Positions 17,173 through 27,635 of a DNA stretch of 64,000 bases are shown here, one piece after another. Where the stretch lies: assembly GCA_963780895.1 (NCBI GenBank), contig CAWAEG010000008.1, positions 124,001-188,000 on the forward strand. Reading direction: 5' to 3'. Source of the DNA: DASQFI01 sp963780895 (GTDB lineage Bacteria > Acidobacteriota > Vicinamibacteria > Vicinamibacterales > SCN-69-37). The notes beneath the pieces were generated by a model. It was given only the letters and a program-made list of their open reading frames with translations, was not told the origin of the DNA and made no database searches. The position numbers and the translations under genes were made by a program. The stretch's first letter is position 1; the number at the start of each line of letters is the position of its first letter.

Positions 17173-19629
17173 ATGCCTGCATTCATCCAGGACCTTCGCT
17201 ACGCCATCCGGACGCTCGGCCGCAGCGCGGGCGTGACGCTCGTCATCGTCGCGTCGCTCTCCATCGGCATCGGCGCGAACAGCGCGATGTTCAGCGTGGT
17301 CAACGCCCTGCTGCTGAAGCCGCTGCCATATCCGGAGCCCGAGCGGCTCGCGGTGCTCTGGCTGCGATCGCCCGGCATCAACATCCCGCAGGACTGGCCG
17401 TCGCCCGGCCAGTACATCGACGTCCGGACCGAGAACCGGTCGTTCGAAGAGATGTCCATTTCGCAGGGACGGAGCGGGACCCTGCTCGGCCTGGAGCAGC
17501 CGCAGCGCGTCGAAGCACTGCTGACGTCGTCCAGTCTTTTCACGCTGCTTGGCGCCAGGCCGCTGTATGGCCGCCTGCTGCTGCCGGAAGAAGACCGGCC
17601 CGGCAAGCCGCCCGTGGTGATTCTGAGTTACGGCTTCTGGCGGCGGATGTTCGGCGCCGACCCGAACATCATCGGCAGGACCCTGACGCTGAACAACATC
17701 TCGGCGGGCACCGGTGATCTCAAGAATCAGTTCGAAGTCGCGGGCGTCCTCGCGCCGGACTTTCTGCTGAACGACGAGATCATGCCGACGGTGGCCAGCA
17801 TCCGGCAGATGGACGTGTTTCTCCCGCTGCCGTTCGGGGCGGATGCCGTGACGCGCCGCGGCGACGAGAACTACAACATCATGGCGCGCCTGAAGCCGGG
17901 CGTGACCATGGAGCAGGCCAGGAGCGATGTCAGCGCGATCGCCGGACGGATTCGCGAGAAGGACAAACGCGATCGGACCTTCACGATCGATACGGTTCCG
18001 CTCCTCGATTCCGTCGTCGGAGACGTCCGGCGGGCGGTGCTGGTCCTGCTCGGATCGGTTGGTCTCGTCCTGCTCATTGCCTGCGCGAACGTCGCCAACC
18101 TGCTGCTGACCCGCGCCGCGAGCCGGCAGAAGGAGGTGGCCGTTCGGACGGCCCTTGGCGCGAACTGGCGGCGGCTCGTCCGTCAGCTGCTGACGGAAAG
18201 CCTGCTGCTCGGGCTGCTGGGCGGCGCGGCGGGATTGCTGCTCGCGAAAGGCGCGCTGTACGTGGTGCGCACCATCAATCCCGGCAACATCCCGCGCCTC
18301 GACGCCATCACGCTCGACGGCACGGTCCTCGCCTTTACGTTTGCGGTGTCGATCGTGACGGGGCTGTTCTTCGGCCTGATCCCGGCGCTCCGCGCCGCGC
18401 GCGTCGATCTCAACACGTCACTGAGAGCTGGCGGTCGAAACACGCAAGGCGAAGGCGGATTTGGATCCCGGCGGAAGCTGCGCAGCCTGCTGGTCGTCTC
18501 GGAAGTGGCCGTGTCGATCATGCTGCTGATTGGCGCCGGGCTGCTGGTGCGCAGCTTCGTCCGCCTTCAGAACGTGTCGCCGGGGTTCGATCCGGAGAAT
18601 GTCGTCTCCCTGCGGCTGGGCCCGAGCGCGCGCCAGTTCCAGAACCGCGATGCGGCCGTGGCGTATTTCCGTGAGTTCGGCGACAAGATCGCCGCGGTGC
18701 CTGGTGTCTCCTCGCGAGGCGCGGTGTCATCGCTGCCGTTCACCTCGTCGGTCGGCTGGGGATCGATCAACGTCGAAGGCTGGACGCCTCAGCCGGGTCA
18801 GGAGCTGCAGGTCGATCAGCGGGGTGCGACCACCGACTATTTCAAGACCATGCGCATCCCGCTGGTGCAGGGACGGTTTTTCACCGATCTCGACATGCCG
18901 CAGAACGCTGAGCCCGTGGTCCTCATCGACCAGAAGTTCGCCCAGCGCTTCTGGCCCAACGGCGACGCCCTCGGCAAACATCTCTGGAACGACCCGGAGC
19001 GCAAGATGAAGATCGTCGGCGTGGTCGGCGTCGTCAAGCAGTACGGCCTCGACGTGGACGGGCGCATCGTCGTGTACCGTCCGACGCCGAATGCGGGCTA
19101 TCACGTCGCCAGGACGTCTTCCGACCCGGGCGCCGTCGCGAACGCTGTGGTCCGCGCGGTCCAGGCGGCCGATCCGACGATCACGGTCTTCGACGTGCAG
19201 ACGATGGCGGGCCGGATGAGCCATTCACTGGCGCGTCAGCGTTTCTCGATGATGATGCTCGGATCGTTCGCGGTGTTCGCGCTGATTCTGGCGGTCGTCG
19301 GCGTCTACGGCGTGATGTCGTACCTCGTCGCGCAGGGCGCCCACGACATCGGCCTGCGGATGGCACTCGGCGCGCAGCGCAGCCACATCGTGCTGATGGT
19401 GCTTCGGCAGGGCATGGAGCTGACCGGCGTCGGGGTCGTCCTCGGGATCGCCGGCGCGCTGCTGCTGACGCGCGTCATGGCCAGCCTGCTGTTCGGGGTC
19501 AGCACGACCGACGTGACGACCTTCGCCCTCGTGCCCCTGCTGCTCGTCGGCATCGCGCTGCTCGCGAGCTACGTTCCGGCGCGGCGCGCGATTGGCGTCG
19601 ATCCGGTCGTCGCGCTGCGAGACGAATAA
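17173..19629 (+). CDS. ADOP-type MacB/FtsX permease, 818 aa
   Basis: Second ADOP permease, same architecture as the one at 13783: FIQDLRYAIRTLGRSAG start, first helix (VIVASLSIGIGANSAMF), periplasmic domain, helices with LIACANVANLLLTRAASRQ, second domain and closing block YGVMSYLVAQGAHDIGLRM to VDPVVALRDE. It differs from the neighbour by a longer loop near residues 170-190. The short units between the two permeases run the other way, so each has its own promoter. Probably transports or extracts an envelope substrate; none can be named. Confidence 0.9.
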   Translation: MPAFIQDLRYAIRTLGRSAGVTLVIVASLSIGIGANSAMFSVVNALLLKPLPYPEPERLAVLWLRSPGINIPQDWPSPGQYIDVRTENRSFEEMSISQGRSGTLLGLEQPQRVEALLTSSSLFTLLGARPLYGRLLLPEEDRPGKPPVVILSYGFWRRMFGADPNIIGRTLTLNNISAGTGDLKNQFEVAGVLAPDFLLNDEIMPTVASIRQMDVFLPLPFGADAVTRRGDENYNIMARLKPGVTMEQARSDVSAIAGRIREKDKRDRTFTIDTVPLLDSVVGDVRRAVLVLLGSVGLVLLIACANVANLLLTRAASRQKEVAVRTALGANWRRLVRQLLTESLLLGLLGGAAGLLLAKGALYVVRTINPGNIPRLDAITLDGTVLAFTFAVSIVTGLFFGLIPALRAARVDLNTSLRAGGRNTQGEGGFGSRRKLRSLLVVSEVAVSIMLLIGAGLLVRSFVRLQNVSPGFDPENVVSLRLGPSARQFQNRDAAVAYFREFGDKIAAVPGVSSRGAVSSLPFTSSVGWGSINVEGWTPQPGQELQVDQRGATTDYFKTMRIPLVQGRFFTDLDMPQNAEPVVLIDQKFAQRFWPNGDALGKHLWNDPERKMKIVGVVGVVKQYGLDVDGRIVVYRPTPNAGYHVARTSSDPGAVANAVVRAVQAADPTITVFDVQTMAGRMSHSLARQRFSMMMLGSFAVFALILAVVGVYGVMSYLVAQGAHDIGLRMALGAQRSHIVLMVLRQGMELTGVGVVLGIAGALLLTRVMASLLFGVSTTDVTTFALVPLLLVGIALLASYVPARRAIGVDPVVALRDE

Positions 19630-19670
19630 GGGGGGAGTCGGGCACGGATATAGTGGATCCGTAGCTCGAC

Positions 19671-20708
19671 ATGCCTCATACGGTTCAACTAGGACTCGAT
19701 ACCTTCGGAGACGTCACACTCGATTCGGGCGGCCGGACGCGAAACCAGGCAGACGCGTTGCGCGACGTCATCACCGAAGCGGTTCTGGCGGAACAGGTCG
19801 GCGTCGATGGCTTCGGCGTCGGCGAGCACCATCGCGCCGACTTTGCCATCTCGGCCCCGGAAGTCGTGCTCGCGGCAATCGCGGGGCGGACCGAGCGGAT
19901 CGTGCTGGGATCTGCGGTCACGGTTCTCAGCACCGACGATCCGGTTCGCGTCTTTCAGCGGTTCTCGACCCTGAATGCGATCTCGAACGGGCGCGCCGAG
20001 GTCATCCTCGGGCGCGGGTCGTTCACCGAGTCGTATCCGCTCTTCGGGTACGACCTGTCGAAGTACGACGAGCTGTTCGAGGAGAAGCTCGCGCTGTTCG
20101 CGGAGCTCCTCAAGCCCGATCCCGTCACGTGGCGGGGATCGTTCCGCTCGGCACTCTCGAATCACGTCATGTATCCGCCGCTCGATCGGCCGCTGGCCGT
20201 GTGGGTCGGCGTGGGCGGCAGCCCGGAATCTGTCGTGCGGGCTGCACGCTACGGCTTTCCGCTGACGCTCGCGATCATCGGCGGGCACCCGCAGCGATTC
20301 CGTTCGTACGTCGATCTGTACCTCCAGTCACTCGAGCGCTTCGGCAAGCCGGTGCTGCCGCTTGCGGTTCACTCGCCCGGTCACGTGGCCGCGACGGACG
20401 AGCAGGCGAAGAACGATCTCTGGCCCCACTACGAGGCGTTGATGAACCGGATTGGCGCCGAACGCGGCTGGACGCCCGTGAGCCGCGCGCACTTCGAACG
20501 GGAGGCCGGCCCGGAGGGTGCTCTCTGTGTTGGCGCGCCGGAGACCGTCGCCGCCAAGATCGCGAAGACGGTCCGCGCCCTCGGCCTCGCGCGATTCGAT
20601 CTCAAGTACAGCAACGGCACCCTCCCGCACGATCTCCTGATGACCAGCATCGAGCTGTTCGGCACCAGGGTGGCCCCACGTGTCCGCGAGCTGGTCGGGT
20701 CGAACTGA
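19671..20708 (+). CDS. LLM-class flavin-dependent oxidoreductase, 345 aa
   Basis: Luciferase-like monooxygenase family (TIM barrel using FMN or F420). Seen: QLGLDTFGDV start, GVDGFGVGEHHRADFA, SAVTVLSTDDPVRVFQ, GRAEVILGRGSFTESYPLFG and WVGVGGSPESVVRAARYG, matching the usual order, and near the normal length of about 340. It lies 42 bp after the ADOP gene on the same strand and may be read through from it. The substrate cannot be deduced. Members range from alkane oxygenases to F420 reductases. Confidence 0.85.
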   Translation: MPHTVQLGLDTFGDVTLDSGGRTRNQADALRDVITEAVLAEQVGVDGFGVGEHHRADFAISAPEVVLAAIAGRTERIVLGSAVTVLSTDDPVRVFQRFSTLNAISNGRAEVILGRGSFTESYPLFGYDLSKYDELFEEKLALFAELLKPDPVTWRGSFRSALSNHVMYPPLDRPLAVWVGVGGSPESVVRAARYGFPLTLAIIGGHPQRFRSYVDLYLQSLERFGKPVLPLAVHSPGHVAATDEQAKNDLWPHYEALMNRIGAERGWTPVSRAHFEREAGPEGALCVGAPETVAAKIAKTVRALGLARFDLKYSNGTLPHDLLMTSIELFGTRVAPRVRELVGSN

Positions 20709-20766
20709 TGCGACAATAGCCTCCCCATAACAGCGGCGGTCGGTCGGGCTTTCCAGGAGCTCCACG

Positions 20767-22636
20767 ATGCTGGGTCCGGCACGCGGTATCTCGGCGGTCG
20801 CACTTGCGTTGAGCCTGGGCGCCCCTTCGCCATCCCTTGCGGAATGGCGGCGCTTGGACAGCCCGAACTTCGTGGTCATCGGCGACCTGTCCGCGCGGGA
20901 CCTCCGCGACATCGCGGTCAAGTTCGAAGCGTTCCGGGCGACGCTCAGCCTGGTGCTGACCGAGCACGCCATCTCGACGGCCGTCCCGACCGTCGTCATC
21001 GTGTTTCCTCACGACAGGGCGTTCACGCCGTTCAAACCGAAGTTCCAGGGCAAGCCGATCGATCTGGGCGGCCTGTTCGTGGCTCGTCAGGACATCAATT
21101 ACATCGCCATCGTGAGCGACGGCCAGCCGTGGCGGCTGCCGATCGTGTTTCACGAGTACGCCCACCTGGTGATTTCGAACACCGGCCGGACGGTGCCGGT
21201 CTGGCTCAACGAGGGTCTCGCCGAGTACTACAGCACGTTCGAGCTCAGCCCGAACCGTCGCGAAGCGTTGCTGGGGCTCGTGCCGGAGAGCCGACTCGAG
21301 CACCTGAACGAAACGACGATGCTTCCGCTGCAGACGTTGCTGACCGTCGATCACGATTCGCCGCTCTACAACGAAGGCAATCGCCGGTCCACGTTCTACG
21401 CGCAATCCTGGGCGCTGACGCATCTCATCCTGCTCGGGAAACCGAGAACGCCCCAGCTCATCGCCTATCTCGAGAATCTCTCGCATGGCGTCGCGCCGAT
21501 GCAGGCGTGGCAACGGGCGTTCGGATCGGAGGATCTGGCGCGCGAGCTTCAGACGTACGTTCGCCAGCAGAGGTTTCGGGCGACGCGGTACCGCTTCGCC
21601 GAACAGTTGGCCACCTTCGAGGCGACAGCGGTCGCGGTCCCGCCCGCGGAGGTTCAGGCGTTCCTCGCCGAGTTTCTAATGCACCAGCAGCGTTTCGACG
21701 AGGCGGCGGACCGGCTGGCGGCTGGCGCGAAGGTCGATCCCGGCGACGTCCGACTTGGAATCGCGACGGCGTGGCTCGACCTCGCCCGACGGGACACGGC
21801 CAGCGGCGAGATGCGTCTCGGCGCGCTCGCCCAGACGAAAGACTGGCTCGGCGCGTACCTGGCGGGGGTTGCCCTTGTCGACCTGGCAGAGCAGCAGTCC
21901 GAGCGGCCTCCAGCCGGGCAGCTCGCCGCGGCGCGGACGTACTTCAGTCTCGCGCGCGCGTCACGGCCGGAGTTTCCAAACGCGCTGGCTCGAATGGCCG
22001 AGCTCGAGCTGCGCGAGTCGAGTGTGCCGTCCGCCGAGACGCGCGCGGCGGTCGAGCGCGCCCGCGCGCTGGCGCCGGGCCGGTGGGACTACACGCTCCT
22101 GCACACGCAGATCCTCGCGCGACAGGCGGAGTTCGCGGCCGCACGCGCGATGCTGGGTCCGCTCCTTTCGCCCGTGTACCCGAAAGACGTTCGCGAAAGT
22201 GCGCGCAACCTGATGGTGCGGATTGTCGAGGTTGAAAGCTCGAGGCTCGCGAAATCGGGAGGCGTGGGAGGGACCTCGACCACCGCACCGGTCGAACGAC
22301 GGGGGCCGGAATCTCCTGACGTCCGCGCCAACGACCGTGCCGGTCTTCCGGGAGCTACGGCCTGGCGAATCGCGGCTCGAGGGGACGCTCGAACGAATCG
22401 AATGCAGCCCGGGGAAGGTCGTCTTTCACCTGCAAACGGCGACCGGTCCCACGACGGTGACGGCCGCGCGCCTCACCGAGGTCGATTTCATCACGTATCG
22501 ATCGGACCTGACCGGCAGCGTGCAGTGCGGCTCCATCCGGGAGCCTCTGCCAGTATTCGTCGCGTGGCGTCCGGCGACGGATCCTCCCGCCGGACGGATT
22601 GTGGTCGCTATCGAATTCCCGCCGAAGAAACAATGA
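20767..22636 (+). CDS. Peptidase-MA-like metalloprotease with TPR region, frame broken once
   Basis: Exported gluzincin-type protein: signal peptide (ISAVALALSLGAPSPSLA), then zinc motif VFHEYAHLVISN with the downstream third ligand region NEGLAEYYSTF (about residues 135-160), as in Peptidase_MA_2/DUF1570 proteins. About 280-480 is helical TPR-like sequence. After a break in the G run near 22300 the frame continues in a C-terminal beta domain (VPVFRELRPGESRLEGTLER to VVAIEFPPKKQ); removal of one base joins them. All zinc ligands are present, so it may be active. Expected in the periplasm or outside the cell. Confidence 0.75.
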
Positions 22637-22652
22637 ATCTGAGCATCCCGAT

Positions 22653-22886
22653 TCAGGGCTTTTGACGCCGGACTTTGCCGAGCCGAAGTTCCCGTAGCGC
22701 CTGGATCACGCCGGCGAACTCCGGCGTGACGTGACGGCGGTACACGGTCCACAGTGCTTTGGCGCGAACGCGTTCGGCGTGCGCCTCCCCTCGAAGCACG
22801 CGCTGGTCTCTGACCTCGCGTGCGCCTTCCTCGGTGAGCCGTCTCTCTGGTCGAATGATTCGCACGCATCTCCTCCGGGCGTTCAC
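22653..22886 (-). CDS. Small basic hypothetical protein, 77 aa
   Basis: Weak call. A GTG-started frame gives an Arg/Lys-rich, mostly helical protein (LTEEGAREVRDQRVL, VTPEFAGVIQALRELRLGK). Codon positions look GC3-biased as in real genes here, but there is no recognised family and only a poor ribosome site. It fills the gap between the metalloprotease and the hairpin at 23035. It could be a spurious frame. Confidence 0.35.
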   Translation of the reverse strand: MNARRRCVRIIRPERRLTEEGAREVRDQRVLRGEAHAERVRAKALWTVYRRHVTPEFAGVIQALRELRLGKVRRQKP

Positions 22887-23034
22887 TCTCTGCGAGAGCC
22901 CTCGATATTAGCAGGAAGTCGGACTAACAGTTTTCGCGCGCGCCATGCACGCAATCTGTGTTTCAGATTTGAAAGATCGCGCGCATCGCAAAACTTGCGA
23001 ACGGCGTGAGTCCGAGTGACCAACGACACTACAG

Positions 23035-23078
23035 CGTTTTCGAGAACGGCGGAACATGCTACGCCGTTCTCGAAAACG
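23035..23078. repeat. Perfect 17-bp inverted repeat with 10-nt loop
   Basis: Arms 23035-23051 and 23062-23078 (CGTTTTCGAGAACGGCG and its exact complement). It lies 7 bases past the stop of the minus-strand ADOP gene at 23085, so it is well placed to end that operon's transcript, though without a T run. It shares the CGTTTTCGAGAA core with the element at 6148-6273. Confidence 0.8.
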
Positions 23079-23084
23079 GAATAG

Positions 23085-25469
23085 CTACTGCGCGCGCAAG
23101 CTCAGAGTTGGTGGCACTCGGGCGGCTCGCCACGCGGGTACCAGCGCGGCGAGACATCCCGCAATCGAGAGTGTCACCGCGACAATGGCGAGCGTCGCGG
23201 GATCCGTGGGCGCCGTTTGAAACAGGAACGACTCGATGACGCGTGCTGCCAGTGCGGCACCCGCGACACCGAGCACGGCGCCGGTCAGGATGGGGATCGC
23301 GGAGTCACGCAGGATCGTCCGCACGACCTGATCCGGCCGTGCGCCAAACGCCATGCGTACGCCGATCTCAGCCGTGCGTCGCGCCACGGCATAGGCGGTC
23401 ATCCCGAAGACGCCGACCAGCGCCATCGTGAGGCCAAGCGCTCCAAGCAGACCGAGCAGGACCGCCCGCTGGCGCGGGGTGATGACGAGCTCGCCGAAAA
23501 GGTCGTCGGCGGTTCGAATCTCTTCGACGAGGACGCGTTGTCCGATCGCTTGTGCCGCCTGCCGCAGGCGATCGGCGAGCCCAGCCGTCGGGCCAGCCGT
23601 CCGAATGACGAACGTCATCGCCGTGGTCAGATCCGCCTTGGTCGGTTCGAGCGGGAAGAACACCTGCCGCGGCCGAGGCGTCATCAATGGACCCCGATGA
23701 CGCAAGTCCGCGATCACGCCGATGACCGTCCACGGTCGGCCGGGCTGCCGGATCAGCTGCCGGCCGAGCGGCGAACCCTCCGGGAACAGCGCCTGAGCCG
23801 CCGATTCGCTGATGACGACGCCGGAGAAGCCGGACGCATAGTCCGCGTCGGTCGGCAGACGGCCCTGCCGCAGAGAAGCGCCGATGGTCTCGAAATAGCC
23901 GGGGAGCACCTGGAACACGCTGGTGTTGATGCTCTTTCCATCGACGACGACGCCCGTAAGCCTGGTGCTCGTGCGCAGCGCGAAGTTGTCCACGAGTCCG
24001 ACCGAACCGACGCCGTGAACGGTCTTCAGGCGTTGCAGCAGGGCGCTGTGATACGCCTTGTGCGTATCCGGATTTCGCTCGAGCGGCAGCACCTGCATCG
24101 TCACGAGTCCATCCGGGTTGAATCCGAGATCCACCGCGGAGATCCGGATCAAGCTGCGGATCATCAGCCCGGCGCCGGCGACCAGAATGACCGCGAGGGC
24201 GACTTCGGCGGCGATGAGCATTTGACCGCCGCGGCGCGACAGCGATGGGCCACCTTGACGCCCGCCGCGGGCGAGCACCATCCCAATCCGCACGCGTGAC
24301 AACCGGAGGGCCGGCACCATCGCGAAGAGCACCGTCGTGGGCACGAGCACCGCGCCTGTCAGCAGCAACACGCTGGGATTCACGGTCACCGGGGAATTCG
24401 TCGGGAGCGACAGCGGGAGATTGGCGACGATGAGGTCGAGGGAAACCCACGCGAGGCCGGCGCCGACGACGGCCGCGGGGATCGCGAGCACGACACTCTC
24501 CGTGAGGAGCTGCCTGACGAGCCGGCGTCGTCCGGCGCCCAACGACGCACGCACCGCCAGTTCGGTCTGCCGCGCCGATCCGCGCGCGAGCAGCAGACCA
24601 GCGACGTTGACGATGGCGATGATCAGGATGAGCCCGACGGCGCCGGCGAGGACGTTCACCGTCGTTCGCGAACGCGAGGTCGCCCATTCGAGTCTGGATT
24701 CCACGACCGTCCGCGTGTCCCGCGCCGTCCCGTCGGGCCACGGCCTGCGAGGCGTTCTCGGCGTCAGTCGTTCGCTCGCCTGTGCGATGGTGACGCCCGG
24801 CTGCAGCCGCGCGAACACCTCGACGCGTCCGGTACCTCTCCGCGAGAACTCGTTGATCGGAACCTGCTGCGCGGTGGCGAGTGGCGTCGCGCTGTCGAAC
24901 CAGGCCGGCAGGACGCCGACAATGGTCACGACGTCCGCGTCGAGCCGGATGGTTTTCCCGAGGACGTCGTCCCGGCCGCCGTACCGGCTCTGCCAGTAAC
25001 CGTAGCCCAGCAGGCCGACGATGGGTGCTCCGGGTTCGGTATCGGCCCGCGAGAAATCGCGGCCGAGCATCGGCCTGACGCCGTGCATCGAGAGGTAGTC
25101 CTCTGTGAACTGCTGGACCTCGATCCGCTCGGGCTCGGGGCCGTCCACGATCCGGCTGCGTGCCCCGGCGTTATTGGCCGCGACGAGGGAGAAGACATCC
25201 GTCGCCATCTGCCAGGTTCGCATGTCCTCCATCGACGGATTCGGCGCGAAGACTTCGCCATTGCGCTCGATTCCTTCCGCGCGGACCGTGACGAGTTGTT
25301 CGGGATCGGGGTAAGGCAGCGGACGCAGCATCGTCGCGTCGATGACCGAGAAAAGGGCGGTCGTGACGCCGATCCCGAGCGCGAGCGTCAGGACAGCGAC
25401 GACCGAGGATCCTGCCTGCCGGACCAGTTGGCGAATGCCGTATCGGATGTCCTGGATCAGTGCGTCCAC
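23085..25469 (-). CDS. ADOP-type MacB/FtsX permease, 794 aa
   Basis: Third ADOP permease and the last gene of the four-gene minus operon. DALIQDIRYGIRQLVRQAGS start, helix VVAVLTLALGIGVTTALF, periplasmic domain, IIAIVNVAGLLLARGSARQ, second half, closing FGMTAYAVARRTAEIGVRM and VPPTLSLRAQ. GTG 25469 is chosen at the family N-terminus, with AGGGAG upstream; the frame stays open further 5' but is not family-like. It follows the VWA gene by 77 bases. The grouping with a TonB receptor and a VWA protein suggests a joint envelope task, which is inference. Confidence 0.88.
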   Translation of the reverse strand: MDALIQDIRYGIRQLVRQAGSSVVAVLTLALGIGVTTALFSVIDATMLRPLPYPDPEQLVTVRAEGIERNGEVFAPNPSMEDMRTWQMATDVFSLVAANNAGARSRIVDGPEPERIEVQQFTEDYLSMHGVRPMLGRDFSRADTEPGAPIVGLLGYGYWQSRYGGRDDVLGKTIRLDADVVTIVGVLPAWFDSATPLATAQQVPINEFSRRGTGRVEVFARLQPGVTIAQASERLTPRTPRRPWPDGTARDTRTVVESRLEWATSRSRTTVNVLAGAVGLILIIAIVNVAGLLLARGSARQTELAVRASLGAGRRRLVRQLLTESVVLAIPAAVVGAGLAWVSLDLIVANLPLSLPTNSPVTVNPSVLLLTGAVLVPTTVLFAMVPALRLSRVRIGMVLARGGRQGGPSLSRRGGQMLIAAEVALAVILVAGAGLMIRSLIRISAVDLGFNPDGLVTMQVLPLERNPDTHKAYHSALLQRLKTVHGVGSVGLVDNFALRTSTRLTGVVVDGKSINTSVFQVLPGYFETIGASLRQGRLPTDADYASGFSGVVISESAAQALFPEGSPLGRQLIRQPGRPWTVIGVIADLRHRGPLMTPRPRQVFFPLEPTKADLTTAMTFVIRTAGPTAGLADRLRQAAQAIGQRVLVEEIRTADDLFGELVITPRQRAVLLGLLGALGLTMALVGVFGMTAYAVARRTAEIGVRMAFGARPDQVVRTILRDSAIPILTGAVLGVAGAALAARVIESFLFQTAPTDPATLAIVAVTLSIAGCLAALVPAWRAARVPPTLSLRAQ

Positions 25470-25546
25470 GGGATCGGTCTCCCTGTGATTCGTAACGCCG
25501 CTCGCTCGCTGGGGATGCTGCCGGAATAGTAGCCGAGACTGCGGCT

Positions 25547-27634
25547 TCAGCGCACGAGCACGATTCGGGTCCGCCAGAACGACGCTCGGCCCCCTCCGCC
25601 CGCGAGGAGAAGCGTGAACTGGCAGTCGTATTCGCCGGGGTTTAGATCGGCAAGCGGCACCACAAAGGCGAGCGGGATGACATCCCGGGTCGTACTGGCC
25701 GAGGCGTCCGAGATCACGAGCGGCGCGGATTCCCGGACCTTCACGCCGCCGCGATAGAGACCGACGTACGACACCAGCGGCTCGGGCGCGACCATCGAGG
25801 TGCGATAGGCGTGCGCGAGCACGTGGAGATCGCGGCCCACCGCAAACACCCGTGTCACGCTCGGCAGCCACTGCCGTCCATCCACGACAAGCGGATTGAC
25901 CTTGTCGGCCGACATCCGCATCTGCACCGAGTGCAACGCGCCGTCGGCGCCGACCTGCTGATTCGACAGCACGACCGTGCTCATCGGAGCGGCCGCGCGT
26001 TCCAACTCCGCGTTGGCGACGCTGAACGGCATCTCGTACGTGCCGATTCGGCCCGTCGTCGCGTCGCGAACCAGCATCTTCAGGACGTACGCCCCGGGGA
26101 GCAGCGTGAACCCTGTCTGATACTGCAGCGGACGGCTCGCCCAGGCGGATTCGGTTTCCTGATCGATCCGGATGTCGAGCGCGTCGCGAAGGTTACGATG
26201 CGTGACGCCGTAGTCGTCCTTCACCTCGCCGATGACGTCGAGGCGCGTCCGGGCCGCGCCGCGGCTCCGGGCCAGCGCGATCTCGCGGCCCGGAATCTTC
26301 ACCGACACGGGGACGTAGTACTCGGATCGATTCAGCCGGAAGACGTTGATTTCGACCGCCATCCTGACGTCGGTCAGCGGCTGGTCGAGACGCAGCGCTT
26401 CCTCGAGCTGGCGTTCCTTGTCCGCATCGGTGAACGCCGCGAACACCTTGTCGGCGGTGTAGCCCTCGCGATAGGCGAGCCGCACGTCCCCGCGTCCGCG
26501 AACGGTCACCTTGACCCGGCGGAATCGGCCATCGTCCTGCGTCTGCGTGCTGTAGTACCCAATCAGGTAGTAGCTCGAGACAGCGTCGGCGGCCCGGACC
26601 ACACCGGCCATCAGGTCGTTTTGATCGAAAAGGGCCTCGCCACCAGTGTCGCGGGCGAGCGTGTACAGGGTGTCCTGCGAACGTTGGAACCGCGTGATCG
26701 TGCCCTGGGCCTGCGCCCCCGAGAAGAGCCCGATCCCGCCCGCGCCCGCTCGCGTGGCGTCGCCCAGTGGCGCAAACGCCACCAGTCCGCGCGCGTCGAT
26801 GGGATTGATCGTGACGTTGGCGCGCGCCGCGGCGTTGACGGTGGCGCGCACCTGAGCCTGGTTGTTCGTGCCGTTCAGCCGCAGCCCGCTCCCGAAATAG
26901 ACGAGCGTCTTCTGTTCCGGAATCCCGCGCACGTCGTCGGCGGTGCGCTGCAGCGCGGCGAGTTGGCGGTCGCTGCTGAATATGTTGAACTCGGCGTCGT
27001 TTTCGCCGAAGGCCGATCCCGCCTCAACCTCGTCCGCCACGCCGTCACCATTGACGTCGCCGCCCGCCGCGAGCAGACGCAGCCGGGCGCTCAGGCGCTC
27101 GCGGTCGTCGGTGAAGTCCTCCCGGACGCGGACGACCCCGCCGTCGAACGTGATGATCGCCACGGCGTCGGCCGGTGTCAGGCGCTGTTCGGCGTAGCCG
27201 ATCGCACCCGAATACGCCCGCTCCGCGTCCGGGGTGGACATCGAAGACAGGTCGAAATAGAGAATCAGCAGACGCCGGCTGCGGTATCGCCCATCACCCG
27301 CTGAAGGGATCCGAATGCCCTGGCGCGTGGGACGAGCCGCCAGAAGCGACTCAGCAGGATCGGTCGCGGCGGGAAGTGGCACGCGGTCGATCGACTCTTC
27401 CAGTCGCTGGAACTCGACGAACGCCACCGTCTGCGGCCGGCCGTCCTCGACGACGTCGAAGTCGGACGGGCCGAGGCCGGCGATCGGCTGACCCGTCGCA
27501 TCTTTGACCGTGACGGCGTGAACGATGAGACGTGTCGTCGCTCGAAACGTGGGCTGCGGCTCCTGCGCGGCAAGGCCGGCGCCGAGGCAGATCGAAACGG
27601 TCGTGAGGGCGAGAATACGCCGTCGTGTCGACAC
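25547..27634 (-). CDS. VWFA-related acidobacterial protein (TIGR03436 type), 695 aa
   Basis: Exported protein with a von Willebrand A-like domain. Signal peptide ILALTTVSICLGAGLAAQ, then the family opening (TTRLIVHAVTVKDATGQPIA, LGPSDFDVVEDGRPQTV), VWA core about 95-330 with the metal-site strand LILYFDLSSMSTPD and the helix TPADAVAIITFD. The MIDAS motif DxSxS is degenerate (D-L-S-S-M). C-terminal beta-rich region 400-695. GTG 27634 lies 1 nt after the stop of the TonB-receptor gene. The family is widespread in this phylum, often as secreted peptides or adhesion-like proteins, with no fixed function known to me. Confidence 0.85.
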   Translation of the reverse strand: MSTRRRILALTTVSICLGAGLAAQEPQPTFRATTRLIVHAVTVKDATGQPIAGLGPSDFDVVEDGRPQTVAFVEFQRLEESIDRVPLPAATDPAESLLAARPTRQGIRIPSAGDGRYRSRRLLILYFDLSSMSTPDAERAYSGAIGYAEQRLTPADAVAIITFDGGVVRVREDFTDDRERLSARLRLLAAGGDVNGDGVADEVEAGSAFGENDAEFNIFSSDRQLAALQRTADDVRGIPEQKTLVYFGSGLRLNGTNNQAQVRATVNAAARANVTINPIDARGLVAFAPLGDATRAGAGGIGLFSGAQAQGTITRFQRSQDTLYTLARDTGGEALFDQNDLMAGVVRAADAVSSYYLIGYYSTQTQDDGRFRRVKVTVRGRGDVRLAYREGYTADKVFAAFTDADKERQLEEALRLDQPLTDVRMAVEINVFRLNRSEYYVPVSVKIPGREIALARSRGAARTRLDVIGEVKDDYGVTHRNLRDALDIRIDQETESAWASRPLQYQTGFTLLPGAYVLKMLVRDATTGRIGTYEMPFSVANAELERAAAPMSTVVLSNQQVGADGALHSVQMRMSADKVNPLVVDGRQWLPSVTRVFAVGRDLHVLAHAYRTSMVAPEPLVSYVGLYRGGVKVRESAPLVISDASASTTRDVIPLAFVVPLADLNPGEYDCQFTLLLAGGGGRASFWRTRIVLVR

Positions 27635-27635
27635 G

